A stretch of 64,000 nucleotides of DNA. It comes from Lewinellaceae bacterium. GTDB lineage: Bacteria > Bacteroidota > Bacteroidia > Chitinophagales > Saprospiraceae. This document shows positions 37,024 to 47,245 of the stretch, one piece after another. Positions within the stretch are counted from its first letter, which is position 1. The number at the start of each line of letters is the position of its first letter. Below the pieces are notes generated by a model. That model saw nothing but the letters and a program-made list of their open reading frames with translations, was not told the origin of the DNA and did no database searches. The stretch lies in the NCBI GenBank assembly GCA_016708875.1, contig JADJFA010000014.1, positions 77,245 through 141,244 on the forward strand. Reading direction: 5' to 3'. Position numbers and translations under genes: made by a program.

Positions 37024-38366
37024 TGTCGAGCATCGTCAGGTTGTATCCCATTAATGACTAATCAAAGTTGTATCCTAGTTCTTTGACATTTTTGCGATTT
37101 GAAAAATCATTTTTTCGGAGAAAATCTCTTTTTGAGATGTTTTGATGAGTTTTCCCTGTTTGTCTCGGATGATCCATTGGTTTTCGATTGGGTCGAATGT
37201 GACAGTGACGGTGTGTCCGGCGAGTTTGTTGGAGACGTAAATGATGTTGCGCGCAAAGGAAATTGAGCCGCATCCGGGGACGTTTCTGGTCCAGACCTGT
37301 TGTGCCAAGTAGTGCTTCACCCGTCCGTAATCAAAGGCTTCCGGGGCGTACTTCCTGGGGTTGGCGTCCAGTTGCGGGTAAAGTTCTTGCCGGGTCTTGC
37401 CTTGTTTTTTTCGCAAGCGAAAAACGTTTCGCTGGATTCGACCGGTTTCATCAAGGCTGTCCTGAAGTTCTTGTGCCGAGTGACATTCGAGCGGGCTGGA
37501 CCAACGGAAGCAAGTGCCCTGCAGGTTTTCCACCGTTCCGTTTTGTTGCGGGCACCGGGGCTTGTTGCAGACCACTTCGATGCCCAGTCCGATCCACCAC
37601 AGCACCGTGAGCGTCGGCACGTCACGGTCGTGGGGCAGCACCAAGGGCAAGCCGTTGTCGATTTTTATGCGCTTGGGAAGTCCCTCTTTTTCAAAACAAT
37701 GGTTGACCGCTTGGCACATCGCCCATTCCGGCACTTGGGCCATCCTCATGTGGGGGGAAAACGCCACTGTACAAGACGGTGCTACTGGCCTCATCGGCGA
37801 TATTGCCCCAACTGACCTGTTGCCCGTTGCCCAAAGGCACCTGCTCCTTGCCATCGATTTGCCAAGTGTGGTGTACTTCCTTGGTCCAGGTGTTGGCTAC
37901 CCGTCTCGGCTCTTTGGCCATTCCCGGTCGCCCGCCCGCCCGTCTCCAGCGAAGTTGAATGGTGCTCACCGAGGGCACTCGGTGCCCCGGGCGCAGTTCG
38001 TGCAACACACTGTGCAGGTAGGGCGCGCCGGCAAGCCCGCTTCTGCGCCGTTCAATCTCGGCCTCCACCTCGTCCGAAAAACACCTCTTCGGTGTTTTGC
38101 CACAGCGACTGTAATCTGCTTTCAGCGCAGAGTCGCCTCGTTCGCGATATTGGCGGACCAACTTCTTTACACCGGCTCGACTAAGGCCAAGGGCTTCAGC
38201 GATGCTTTGGTGGCTCATGCCCGATTCATGATCGCGCACGATTTTGACCCGCAAATCGAATGGAATGGGTTTGCCCATGGGAATTTTTTTATTCGCAAAA
38301 ATATCAAAGAACTAGGGTACAACTTTAGTTAATCATTGGTGGGATACAACCTGACGATGCTCGACA
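37024..38366 (-). mobile_element. Insertion sequence, IS481-like, with 74-bp inverted repeats
   Basis: A 1343-bp element. Terminal inverted repeats 37024-37097 and 38293-38366 match at about 67 of 74 positions (outer end TGTCGAGCATCGTCAGG). The direct repeat GACCCG flanks it on both sides (37018-37023 and 38367-38372), as expected for a 6-bp target duplication. It carries one transposase gene on the minus strand. The intact ends and duplication suggest a fairly recent insertion. Confidence 0.88.
37075..38278 (-). CDS. IS481-like DDE transposase; frame break in a C6 run
   Basis: About 400 residues. The N-terminal part has a helix-turn-helix (MSHQSIAEALGLSRAGVKKLVRQY, about residues 20-43) and the first catalytic Asp (HHTWQIDGKE). 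The C-terminal part, in another frame, has the second Asp (IKIDNGLP) and the Glu (QQNGTVENL) of the integrase core. The LWWIGLGIEV and PQQNGT motifs resemble IS481 elements. The frames meet at a run of six C on the minus strand (37752-37757); five would join them as GVFPHMRMAQ. This could be a sequence error, a decayed gene or a programmed +1 shift. Confidence 0.82.
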
Positions 38367-38683
38367 GACCCGTCCGCATCAAGTGCGCTTTGGCTGAGTA
38401 TTTGCACTTTTGAGTACTCGAGGGGGCAAATACTCGGCCAAAGCGCACTTGATGCGGACGGGTCTCGACAAGATGACAAGGCTCGGGATTTCAAACGGGG
38501 AAGGAGAATTACCTGATATGACTTTGACAATCAATTTATTTTGGAGGAATGCTGAAGGTGGAAACATCAAATACAGTTGGAAGCCCATTTACGGCAATGT
38601 TTTTTTGGCTTGGCTGAAAAGAAGTTCAAAAGCGATTACAAGGTGACACCTCCTCCTTCCTTGGAGATGTCACCTCGTAATCA
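38367..38683. other. Spacer after the IS
   Basis: About 315 bases holding the right half of the large palindrome (to 38495) and a short inverted repeat, AAGGTGACACCTCC against GGAGATGTCACCT, near 38640-38673, which may end the minus-strand gene upstream of it. No gene is visible. Confidence 0.5.
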
Positions 38684-41600
38684 TTACTCCTTCAACCTTC
38701 CATTCCGCACCTTATTCACAAACTTCGGGCCTTCAGCAGGATCCACCGGCACAACCTCGAGGGTTTTGCCATTCTCCATTTTCATCTTGATGTCTTTCCC
38801 TTTGAGAGAGGCGAGCAAATCATTGAAACGCGGGCTGCTGGAGGTGATACTGAATGCCCCACCCTCGTCAGTGTTTTGATACACAAACAAATACCATAGA
38901 TCAGCAGAGGGCTTGATGTAAATGCCCAGGGCGTCGTCGCCGGTATTGGGCATTTTGTACTGTACCATGATGTTCAGCGATTTGTTAATGGGCTGTCCAG
39001 CTACGCTGATGAGTGGAATACGGTCTTCGAGGGTGAAAAAGGAGGTGTATTCCTTGTTCCAGGTAATGGATTGACGGCCCAGCACGAAGGCAAATTTATC
39101 GTCCTTTTTAGGCAGTAATATGGCGTTGAGCCGCGCATTGGACAGGGTTTCTTCCCAATCTTTTTCGTCGCTGACGAATTCGTGCAAAGCGGGCTGATAA
39201 AATGCCATGTTGGTATTGTACACGGAGGGTTGAGCGTCAAAAGACGCGGCTTTTATCTCATTGATCATCAATTCAACCAGTTTGGCAGGAATGGGCATGT
39301 CAAAAGCCGAAATGAATTCGCCTGAGACGTCGAAATAAGTAGAGTCGGTTACGGAATTGTAGTCTGACTTGAGTCTGCCCGCCGCTTTGATTTTCATCAA
39401 ATCGAGGCCAGAACCGATGCTGAGTGGCCCTTCAGCCTGCACGGTGCCCACACGATTATCGAAAACCAGTTTTGCGCCGATCTCTGTTTTGCCCAGTACT
39501 TTGAGCGAATCGCCAAAAATGAAACGGTCGTTGGCCGGTTCATACTTATACACGTGCTTGCAGTCAATTATTGCACGATCCACCCTTTGCAAGGCGGGAA
39601 GCATGATGCGCGGGTACATTTCTCCTGTTTCGCGGGAAAGATAGAAGCCCGTTACCATCGGCATGTCTTCCGGGTCTTTGGCGAGTTTGACGCGCATAAG
39701 CGGGTCTTTCCGGTCAATTTCTGTTTGCAGGGTGAACCAGTTGGTTTTCGGCAATTTGTCGGCTACCAACTGGGCATAGCCCCTGAATGTCATGTTTTGG
39801 TCGCTCGAATTGAGCACCATATCGCCTTTGAAAAGGGTTTTCACATCCACCCGGAAACTGTCTTTTTCAGGGATTTCAGCCGTCGCAAATGTTTGAACCC
39901 GGCGATTGGAGGCTTCGATGGTCTGATATTTTCCTTGTATGTCATTGAAGAAAACTTCCTGATTATAGCCCGGGATGTTGTACTCGTAAAAACCCGTGGC
40001 TTTGTAGAGTTTCTTACCACCAATATCCACCGTCGCCTTATTGATGGTGTGGTACTTACTTATCGTGTCGGCAACGATTTGAGCGTTATATATGGTACGC
40101 ATCCTACCACCCGGCTGGATATAAATATCACTAGTGTCCGGGATGTTGATAAACGCATCGGCGGACTTGATTTGCTTCACACCGCCGATTCGGAGGAGGT
40201 TGGTTTTCATGTCATAAAGAGCCGTTTTTCCCTCAAACGCGAGTGTATCTTGTCCGGGGTCAATAGATACGAAGCGACCAGGTTTGTTGGGATCCGCCTT
40301 GAAATTGATGGTTTTGGCCTTCATATCCCAAGTGAATTCGTTCATCGAAGTGAGGTACTTGTCAAGCGGCAGGGTCGTACTGGCGGTCAGCAAATTAGCC
40401 TTGAATTGGCCTTTTTGGGTGTCAAAGTCAAGGTCGCCCTTTACATTTCGAGAGTCAAGCGCAATGCCGTTTTGGTCGAGCGATTTTATTTCAAGGTTAC
40501 CTGTGTCCACACTGGCTTGAAAAGGTCCGTAGGAAATGATTTTAGAAGTCAATTTGCCCTCCGTCCATTCGAATTCGCCCCTGCCTTTCAAACCGGAAGG
40601 GGTTAGGATAAGCGTTCCTTTGTGGGTGTAGCCAGGAGCCTTAAATAGTTCAAAAGCCTTTGCTTTGCTTTCGACATACATCGAATCCTTAAACGGGAGC
40701 CAGTTCACCGAAACATCCTCGCCTTTAGCCTGCGGCACTTTTACTTTATTGGCACGGTCTTCTTCCATGAAGAATTTCTTGGCCGTCCCGGTGGTCTGCT
40801 TAGGTCGAAAAATCAAGTCCTCCGATTCTATATCGGCAGTTAAATACTCCAGTTTCCCTTTCCCAACAAGTCCTTTGTTGCTCAGGTCGAGCGTGCCAGT
40901 GTAATTCCCTTTTTTGGTATAGGTTGGATAGCCAATGGCAGGCGTTTTGTGTATAAAACCAAAGGATTTATCCTCCTCGCGCACGACAATGGTTTCTTTG
41001 AAGGGCTGGAAAATCGTGGCGGGGAAAAGCTCACCCTTGAATTTCAACTGTTCCTTGGTGTACGAATCTAACCCATTGAAACTGAATGGGTCGAGTCGGA
41101 AATAAAATGAATCGCGGGTGTACACACCGCGCTGTGTCGTGGGCTGATCGTAGAAAACAAAGGAGTGCTTTTTGGACTGCAAAGACGGGAAGATGCTCAT
41201 TTCCTCTTTACCCGATTTGTTGTTGGGCGCATCCACCAAAAGTGCCCCGCTGAGGTGCTCGATGTTGGAGCTCATGGCATTGGCAATTGGCTGCCCATTT
41301 TTGTCCTCCTGGCCTGTGGGGATGTAAAAATCGAGGTGTTGCACAGAGTCAAAATCCACTTCGAATTTGTCGTACACGAAACTCATATCACGGCCTTGAA
41401 AAAGCGCGAGGCCCGCGAAAAGCCGCCCACCAAAACGCATGTCGCGGTTTTTCAGGAGCGTGAGCTCATTCTCGTTGGGTATGAGCGCTACTTTTTGGCG
41501 CTTGCTGAGTTCGAGTTTTTTGACGGAGTAAATTTCGGTTTCTTTGGTTTTTAGATTGAGTTTGGCATTCGAACCTGTGCTCTCAGAAATGATGTTGATA

Positions 41601-43264
41601 GCGTCAAAGTCCTTTTTCCCTTGGCTGGCCAGCGCGTAGTGAATGCACTTGTCACGCAGTTCGATTTCGTGCCGACTGAAATAATAGTTGATAAAACCCT
41701 CCTCTACCATTTGAGCCAGCAAGCTTTGAATGCTGGAATAGTCAAATTTGGGGTTTATCTCCATCGCAAACTCGGTATCCTTCACGATACGTCCGTTATC
41801 GTCCTTGTCCTTGTCGGTTTTGAGCCAAAGTGCGTAGAGCGTACTCACCGAATTGTGGCTTGCAAGGCCCTGCATTTGCAGGTATATGGACGGGTCGTAG
41901 TAGTTGCTACTCTCAAATTCTACTTTTTTCGACACGCCCTTTATTCCCGTATGGCCGCCTATTTCAAGAGAGTCGGAGTTTAAGTGCCAGGCAATTTTGT
42001 CCGTATCCAGGTTCATGTTGTAGAACGAGGAATAAAACGGGTTGCGGGAGGAGCCTTTTTCGCCCCGGATCAGGGTGATGACCTGCTTGGGAATGTCAAT
42101 ACGGAAATCTGCTGCAGGGTGAAAAAGGCTGTCGGAATCCATAAAGAGTTTTGCGTCCACATTCTCCGACACCACACTCACCCCACGTCGGATGACGAAC
42201 AGCTCCGCCTTGCCATGGAAGACTTTTTCGCGTTTCTTGTTGTACACCGTCATTTGGGCAGGTTCGCTGCTCGTGCCATAACCGTAAAATGAATTACCCG
42301 CCAGGCGGAAACCGCCGAGATACTCAATATTGTCGCCAATGCGGTTGATTTTCAAGACCTTTTCGAAGGATTGAAAACGTGGGAACTGAATATTTCGGAG
42401 CGAATCGGCCTTGGAAGAAGTCAATTTTGGCTTCACCACTACGTTGTTTTCAAAACTCCCTTTGATGCCTTCTTTAAAATAGAGCGGGTAAAAAAGTGTG
42501 GCAGTATCACAAGTAAATAGTGGTTTTTGTGTCTCTACCTTGTACTTGGTGAGCAGTGCGTAGATACTTGAATCCATACCTGCCTCCGCCCATGAAACCT
42601 TGCCGCCTTCACCTTGCCAAATTTGCTCGAAAGGCTTGTATCGGCCTGAAGTATTGTGGATGGTCACGGAGTCGGTCTTGCGCGTTCCAATAAGGTCTAC
42701 ACCCGTGCAAATGAGGCTTGGCTCTCGGTCGCTATACGCAAATTCGAACTTGCCGCCTTCGATCCTCCAGGTTGCAGAACCTCCTTCGCCGCTCTTAAGC
42801 GCACGTTCTGTCATAAAATCCAAAGAAAACTCCAGCAGCAGCCCTACTGCCTTGGTGCGGCCTTTTTCCAAACCAGCCAGCGATTCTTCGGTAAAAGCGT
42901 GCCATCTGCGGAAAAGGGTGGTGTCGCGGTCATTTTTGGCGGCGACTATGGCGTTCACGTAATTTTTGAAATAGGGGAAGGCCGGCAGGTTCTGGTTGCC
43001 CATAAGGTTTGCAACCGACACGATACGTTTCATTTCCCATTCGGGGAATGCGCCTGCTTTGTGCGCTTTTTTGAAAACGGCGAAAGATTCCTCCATGTCA
43101 GGTCGTTTGGAGAGCGTCATGTACTCGCCCAATTTGACCACGAATTCGTTGGTGTTTTCGGGGAATTTTTGGGCGGAAATGGTTTCCGAGGAAAGGAGGA
43201 AAAGTAAAACAAAAAAGAGGGTTCCAAAAGTGCGGGGAAAGACGGTGGAATAAACTGACTGCAT
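38684..43264 (-). CDS. 1526-residue exported protein of unknown function
   Basis: An N-terminal signal peptide (LFFVLLFLLSSETISAQ) and about 1490 residues, with a short helical region first (residues 35-160) and then long beta-rich stretches. Recurrent phrases such as YTHKGTLILTPSGLKGRGEFEW and YTGTLDLSNKGLVGKGKLEY point to repeated strands, as in periplasmic lipid-transport or LptD/AsmA-like scaffolds, though I see no signature that proves this. The end (FVNKVRNGRLKE) has no T9SS sorting domain and no closing aromatic residue of a barrel. The gene is intact, which stands out in this indel-rich window. Confidence 0.75.
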   Translation of the reverse strand: MQSVYSTVFPRTFGTLFFVLLFLLSSETISAQKFPENTNEFVVKLGEYMTLSKRPDMEESFAVFKKAHKAGAFPEWEMKRIVSVANLMGNQNLPAFPYFKNYVNAIVAAKNDRDTTLFRRWHAFTEESLAGLEKGRTKAVGLLLEFSLDFMTERALKSGEGGSATWRIEGGKFEFAYSDREPSLICTGVDLIGTRKTDSVTIHNTSGRYKPFEQIWQGEGGKVSWAEAGMDSSIYALLTKYKVETQKPLFTCDTATLFYPLYFKEGIKGSFENNVVVKPKLTSSKADSLRNIQFPRFQSFEKVLKINRIGDNIEYLGGFRLAGNSFYGYGTSSEPAQMTVYNKKREKVFHGKAELFVIRRGVSVVSENVDAKLFMDSDSLFHPAADFRIDIPKQVITLIRGEKGSSRNPFYSSFYNMNLDTDKIAWHLNSDSLEIGGHTGIKGVSKKVEFESSNYYDPSIYLQMQGLASHNSVSTLYALWLKTDKDKDDNGRIVKDTEFAMEINPKFDYSSIQSLLAQMVEEGFINYYFSRHEIELRDKCIHYALASQGKKDFDAINIISESTGSNAKLNLKTKETEIYSVKKLELSKRQKVALIPNENELTLLKNRDMRFGGRLFAGLALFQGRDMSFVYDKFEVDFDSVQHLDFYIPTGQEDKNGQPIANAMSSNIEHLSGALLVDAPNNKSGKEEMSIFPSLQSKKHSFVFYDQPTTQRGVYTRDSFYFRLDPFSFNGLDSYTKEQLKFKGELFPATIFQPFKETIVVREEDKSFGFIHKTPAIGYPTYTKKGNYTGTLDLSNKGLVGKGKLEYLTADIESEDLIFRPKQTTGTAKKFFMEEDRANKVKVPQAKGEDVSVNWLPFKDSMYVESKAKAFELFKAPGYTHKGTLILTPSGLKGRGEFEWTEGKLTSKIISYGPFQASVDTGNLEIKSLDQNGIALDSRNVKGDLDFDTQKGQFKANLLTASTTLPLDKYLTSMNEFTWDMKAKTINFKADPNKPGRFVSIDPGQDTLAFEGKTALYDMKTNLLRIGGVKQIKSADAFINIPDTSDIYIQPGGRMRTIYNAQIVADTISKYHTINKATVDIGGKKLYKATGFYEYNIPGYNQEVFFNDIQGKYQTIEASNRRVQTFATAEIPEKDSFRVDVKTLFKGDMVLNSSDQNMTFRGYAQLVADKLPKTNWFTLQTEIDRKDPLMRVKLAKDPEDMPMVTGFYLSRETGEMYPRIMLPALQRVDRAIIDCKHVYKYEPANDRFIFGDSLKVLGKTEIGAKLVFDNRVGTVQAEGPLSIGSGLDLMKIKAAGRLKSDYNSVTDSTYFDVSGEFISAFDMPIPAKLVELMINEIKAASFDAQPSVYNTNMAFYQPALHEFVSDEKDWEETLSNARLNAILLPKKDDKFAFVLGRQSITWNKEYTSFFTLEDRIPLISVAGQPINKSLNIMVQYKMPNTGDDALGIYIKPSADLWYLFVYQNTDEGGAFSITSSSPRFNDLLASLKGKDIKMKMENGKTLEVVPVDPAEGPKFVNKVRNGRLKE

Positions 43265-43445
43265 GATGTACTGAACGATGAACGGTGAACGATGAACTGG
43301 CTAAACGTTAGAAATTCAAAATATGGTGTGAAGGTAAGACGAGGATGAGATTTTGGACGTTGGGAGCGGGGCATTAAAGGATAGTTTCTTAAAATTGGCC
43401 CCTCTTTAGAATGCATTTTACAACAAACCCACTGCAAAATTCATC

Positions 43446-44415
43446 ATGAAAAAAATTACAACTGCGTTTCTCTTATTATTCTGGCTATTCCGCGCCCAAG
43501 CTCAAGACGAATTCGCCTCCGTGGACAATCATGCCCGCAGCATTCGAAAAAGCGAGCACCCAACGCCCGAGTCCCTCGCCAATGCCCTTTGCAAAGACTT
43601 AAAAAATGACCGCGACAAAGCCCGCGCCATCTTCACATGGATAGCGGTGAATATAAACCTACGATTTCAAAGCACTTGACAAAGACAGCCCGCGAGCAGA
43701 TTCCAATAAGGAGTACGAAGACAAGGTGGTAAAGCAGGTTTATAGAAAAGGGCGGGGCGTATGTATGGGTTATTCGCTGCTCTACAAAAAAATGGCAGAT
43801 GCAGTAGGACTGGAATGCGTTTTCATACCGGGAAATTCAAAAGGCTCCGTCTTCGGCGGTTGGGAGAGCCATGCCTGGAATGCCGTGAAAATCAATGACA
43901 AATGGGAGCTTCTGGATGTAACCTGGGGGGCGGGTTATTCGGATGAAAACGAAAAATTCCATCAAGTTTTTCAACCGGGCTTTTTCTTCACCCTGCCACG
44001 CATTTTTGCTCTAAACCACTTTCCTGAGGACGAAAAATGGCAACTTTTAGACCAGCCCATTGGCAAAAATGAATTTAAGAAGCAATCCGCCTTTTCTTAT
44101 GCCGACCCGGTGATGGGCATTGCCGACACAGAACCCTTTGGCATCCCGCTCACCAAAGGCATGGATGGCAAAGTGGAGCTCCGCCTCAAAATGCAGCAAC
44201 CACCTACCGTTATCAAATTAATAATGGGCAACCGTGATCTGAAATTCGAGCGCATAGATAATGACGGATGGCTTACACTTCGTTTTGTTCCCACCAATGG
44301 CCGTGAACTCCAGATATGGGGCGGCGAAAGAAACCGCAACCGGGTAACGACCACTTTAATAGGCGTTTTCCGGTGGAATGAGACATCAAACAAAAAGATA
44401 CCGCAAAGGCACTGA
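43446..44415 (+). CDS. Exported transglutaminase-like protein; apparent frameshift
   Basis: The signal peptide (MKKITTAFLLLFWLFRAQAQ) is followed by a transglutaminase-core domain. The first frame ends after FTWIAVNIN; the next continues with YDFKALDKDSP, and one extra C at 43658-43659 explains the break. The catalytic triad is visible: Cys in RGVCMGYSLL, His in ESHAWNAVKI and Asp in LLDVTWG. A beta-rich C-terminal domain follows. Corrected length is about 322 residues. Members may cleave or cross-link proteins, or serve peptidase roles at the envelope; the substrate is unknown. Confidence 0.82.
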
Positions 44416-44509
44416 GGCGCAAAGCATTGATTTTCAATCACTCTGCGGCACCTCGTCGCTGCGGTTAGGTATTACTGATTTTGACTAAGGATGAAGCGTT
44501 AACAGTCGT

Positions 44510-44517
44510 TACTTTTG
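44510..44517 (+). promoter_or_regulatory. Promoter-like -7 box before the PKD gene
   Basis: TACTTTTG lies 24 bases before the ATG of the next gene and matches the Bacteroidota -7 consensus. No well-spaced -33 TTG is seen. Confidence 0.35.
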
Positions 44518-44541
44518 ACCAAATTTTCCAAACCAAACACT

Positions 44542-47121
44542 ATGAAAAAACAATTCCCTTTCCTCCCCATTCTTTTCTCGATCCTTTCTCTCCAAGTTCA
44601 GGCCCAAATCTCTGGAATCATAAATCGCTACACAGCGGTCACGGCCATTGACTCCTGCACAGGCAGGCTGGCCGTGGGCGATACCACTGGATTTCGCGTT
44701 GGAAATGCTGTGCTTTTGATCCAAATGCAGGGCGCGGAAATCATCACCAACAACAGTGCATCTTATGGAACCGTCGCCGCAATGAATGCTGCCGGGTATT
44801 ACGAACGGGCGATCATTGACTCGGTTGCGGCAAATAGTGTCTTTGTAAAAAACCGATTCGTTCATGCATACAATCCCTCCGGCAAAGTTCAGCTGGTCAA
44901 TATCCCCCAATACAACAATGTCATTGTATCCGACACACTCCGACCCAAACCCTGGGATGGCAGCACAGGAGGCGTATTGGCCCTCGAAGTTTCCAATACG
45001 CTGACCCTCAATGCGCCGATTATTGCCAGCAGCACTGGTTTCCGGGGCGGAGCAGACTATATCGCTACCGGCAATATGTGCAACATACTCAACCCGGTTA
45101 CAGGATATGTTTTTGGCCTTGGCAATTGGCGGGGCGCTTACAAAGGGGAAGGCATTGCCATTTTGCCCCCGGGACTTGAACTGGGTCGTGGCCCACAAGC
45201 CAATGGCGGCGGTGGAGGCAACGACCACAATGCAGGCGGCGGCGGCGGTGGCAACATTACCAATGGCGGCGATGGCGGCAACAATGCTGATCCAAGCCCT
45301 ACGGGTTGCAACGGATATTTCCCCGGCTTCGGAGGCTACGCGCCCAGCCCCATTGCCAACCGGTTTTTTATGGGCGGCGGTGGCGGAGCGGGTCACGCCA
45401 ATAATTTGCTCAGAAGCAAGGGCGGCGCTGGCGGCGGAATCGTGCTGGTCAAAACAGGAGCAATCAATGGTCCCGCTCCGGCAATTTATGCCCAGGGAGG
45501 GGATGCAGCCAATAGTTTTGACGATGGAGCAGGTGGCGGCGGCGCGGGCGGCACCATCCGGCTCGAGATCATCACACCCAGCCCCAATCTTGTACTCAAC
45601 GCCAACGGTGGACGAGGCGGCAGCGCAGACAACAATAACGTTGACCGTTGCATGGGCCCCGGTGGCGGCGGTGCAGGCGGGCGTATCCGGACCAATGCAG
45701 TTCCTGGCATTTTCAGCGTCACGGGAGGCATTCCTGGCATCACCTACAACTCGACCGTGGGCTGCAACAACTCCAACAACAGCGCCGAAGCTGGCGCCCT
45801 GGGCGACATCCAGGCGCTTTCCACGCTTCCTCAAGGCACGATCGGAAACTTTGCCCCTGAGGTGCTGAGTTCCCCGTTATCCATTTCCGTCTGCCCTGGT
45901 GAAAGCGCAGTTTTCACCATTTCAACCAACGACGGAGATTGGGATTTCCAATGGCAACTGAACGCCGGAGCGACCTGGCAGGACATCATAGCAGGCAGCA
46001 ATTATGTTGGTTTTCAATCCGATAGCCTGATTGTACAAAACGCCAGCGTGGCGTACGATGGACTGCTGTATCGGTGCAGGGTCATTCGAGCAGGGTGTTC
46101 TGAAACCATTTCGGGCACGGCTGAATTGAATATTTCACCACTACCAACGGCAGGCTTTACAGTGGCACTGAACGGAGCGACCGCCACGTTCAGCAACCTT
46201 TCCACAAATGCCAGCTCATTTTTATGGACTTTTGGTGATGGCGCAACTTCGACCCTAGCACACCCGGTGCATACCTATATCACCGAAGGAAATTTCACGG
46301 TAACCCTGAGTGCATGGAACCAATGCGACACGGTGGTGTGGCAACAGATGGTCAGCATATTCCTGCCGCCGACGGCGGGATTTTCGGTGCCCGCCACCAT
46401 TTTCGGCTGTGGCACCGCACAGGTGAATTTCCAGAATCAATCTTCGGCCAACGTTGGTTCCTTTGCCTGGTCTTTCCCCGGTGGCACCCCGGGCAGTTCA
46501 ACTTTGCAAAATCCGAGCGTTTCCTACTCCGTTTCAGGGGTTTACACTGCGCAGCTCATTGTATCGAATACAGTAGGCAAAGACACATTAGAAAAAACCT
46601 TCGAGGTTGAAATCTTTGATTTGCCCGAAGCCGATTTTAGTTGGCAAACCCTTGCAGCTGGGCTGGTGCAGTTCACCAATTTGAGCCAAAACGGCGAGAC
46701 GTACACCTGGGATTTTGGGGATGGCAGCCCACAGCAAATTGGCTTCAACATTGAACACGACTATGCCGCAAGCGGAACTTACGTTGTGACACTCATTGTG
46801 AGCAGTCCCTGCGGAGTATCTCTAATACAACAAGATGTGGTGGTGCAAGTGGTCGGCACAAGTGAAGTGCAACGACTTAGAGCCCTTAACCTTTTCCCCA
46901 ATCCTGCCAGCAGTTGGTTAATGCTCGATTGGAGCGAAACATCATCACAACCCATTGAAATACAAATGTTTGACGCTTCTGGGAAATTGGTCTTTTTAAC
47001 AAAAAATCCTATCGGCCAAACTCTGAAAGTATCGTTAAATGAACTTTCGGCGGGTCTTTTCCAAATACTGGTTGCGTTTGAAGGTGGTACAGTTTCGCGG
47101 GCGGTGGTAAAAGCAAAGTAG
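44542..47121 (+). CDS. Secreted glycine-rich protein with Ig-like and PKD domains, T9SS cargo
   Basis: An 859-residue protein. Order: signal peptide (to QVQAQ), an N-terminal beta-rich region (about 20-215), a glycine-rich region (about 215-420, with runs such as GGGGGGN and GGAGGG), an Ig-like domain (about 445-540, WDFQWQLN and YRCRV), three PKD-like domains (about 545-785, with FLWTFGDGA and YTWDFGDGS), and a T9SS sorting domain at the end (LFPNPASSWLMLDW). It is likely a surface or matrix protein. The antisense frame across the glycine-rich part is a codon-bias shadow. Confidence 0.88.
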   Translation: MKKQFPFLPILFSILSLQVQAQISGIINRYTAVTAIDSCTGRLAVGDTTGFRVGNAVLLIQMQGAEIITNNSASYGTVAAMNAAGYYERAIIDSVAANSVFVKNRFVHAYNPSGKVQLVNIPQYNNVIVSDTLRPKPWDGSTGGVLALEVSNTLTLNAPIIASSTGFRGGADYIATGNMCNILNPVTGYVFGLGNWRGAYKGEGIAILPPGLELGRGPQANGGGGGNDHNAGGGGGGNITNGGDGGNNADPSPTGCNGYFPGFGGYAPSPIANRFFMGGGGGAGHANNLLRSKGGAGGGIVLVKTGAINGPAPAIYAQGGDAANSFDDGAGGGGAGGTIRLEIITPSPNLVLNANGGRGGSADNNNVDRCMGPGGGGAGGRIRTNAVPGIFSVTGGIPGITYNSTVGCNNSNNSAEAGALGDIQALSTLPQGTIGNFAPEVLSSPLSISVCPGESAVFTISTNDGDWDFQWQLNAGATWQDIIAGSNYVGFQSDSLIVQNASVAYDGLLYRCRVIRAGCSETISGTAELNISPLPTAGFTVALNGATATFSNLSTNASSFLWTFGDGATSTLAHPVHTYITEGNFTVTLSAWNQCDTVVWQQMVSIFLPPTAGFSVPATIFGCGTAQVNFQNQSSANVGSFAWSFPGGTPGSSTLQNPSVSYSVSGVYTAQLIVSNTVGKDTLEKTFEVEIFDLPEADFSWQTLAAGLVQFTNLSQNGETYTWDFGDGSPQQIGFNIEHDYAASGTYVVTLIVSSPCGVSLIQQDVVVQVVGTSEVQRLRALNLFPNPASSWLMLDWSETSSQPIEIQMFDASGKLVFLTKNPIGQTLKVSLNELSAGLFQILVAFEGGTVSRAVVKAK

Positions 47122-47150
47122 CATTCTCCTCAATTTCCGGGCCTCCCCCA

Positions 47151-47176
47151 AAGGGTGATTATTAACTTCACCCTTT
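47151..47176 (+). terminator. Possible terminator after the PKD gene
   Basis: AAGGGTGA and TCACCCTT (47151-47158, 47168-47175) form a perfect 8-bp stem, but only a short T run follows. Confidence 0.45.
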
Positions 47177-47245
47177 CCGGGTTATTTACCCGACTGCTTC
47201 ACTGACTTTTGTAGTGTAATAATCATTTCACTAAATCCTCCCACC

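Larger units (their letters stand above)
36987..38495. repeat. 70-bp-arm palindrome split by the insertion sequence
   Basis: Removing the IS and one copy of its 6-bp target duplication joins 36987-37023 to 38373-38405. This 70-base arm is the reverse complement of 38426-38495, with one G-T mismatch seen, around a 20-base loop. The outer arm words are AAATCCCGAGCCTTGTCATC and the inner ones CCGCATCAAGTGCGCTTTGG. Confidence 0.85.

Noticed and set aside
39554..40606. 350-residue plus-strand open frame
   Set aside because: It is entirely opposite the 1526-residue gene, with no recognisable features; it is the shadow frame of that gene.
44509..45834. 441-residue antisense open frame
   Set aside because: It lies opposite the glycine-rich and N-terminal parts of the T9SS PKD gene. 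Its Ala/Gly-rich composition mirrors the GC-rich codons of that gene, and it has no motif.
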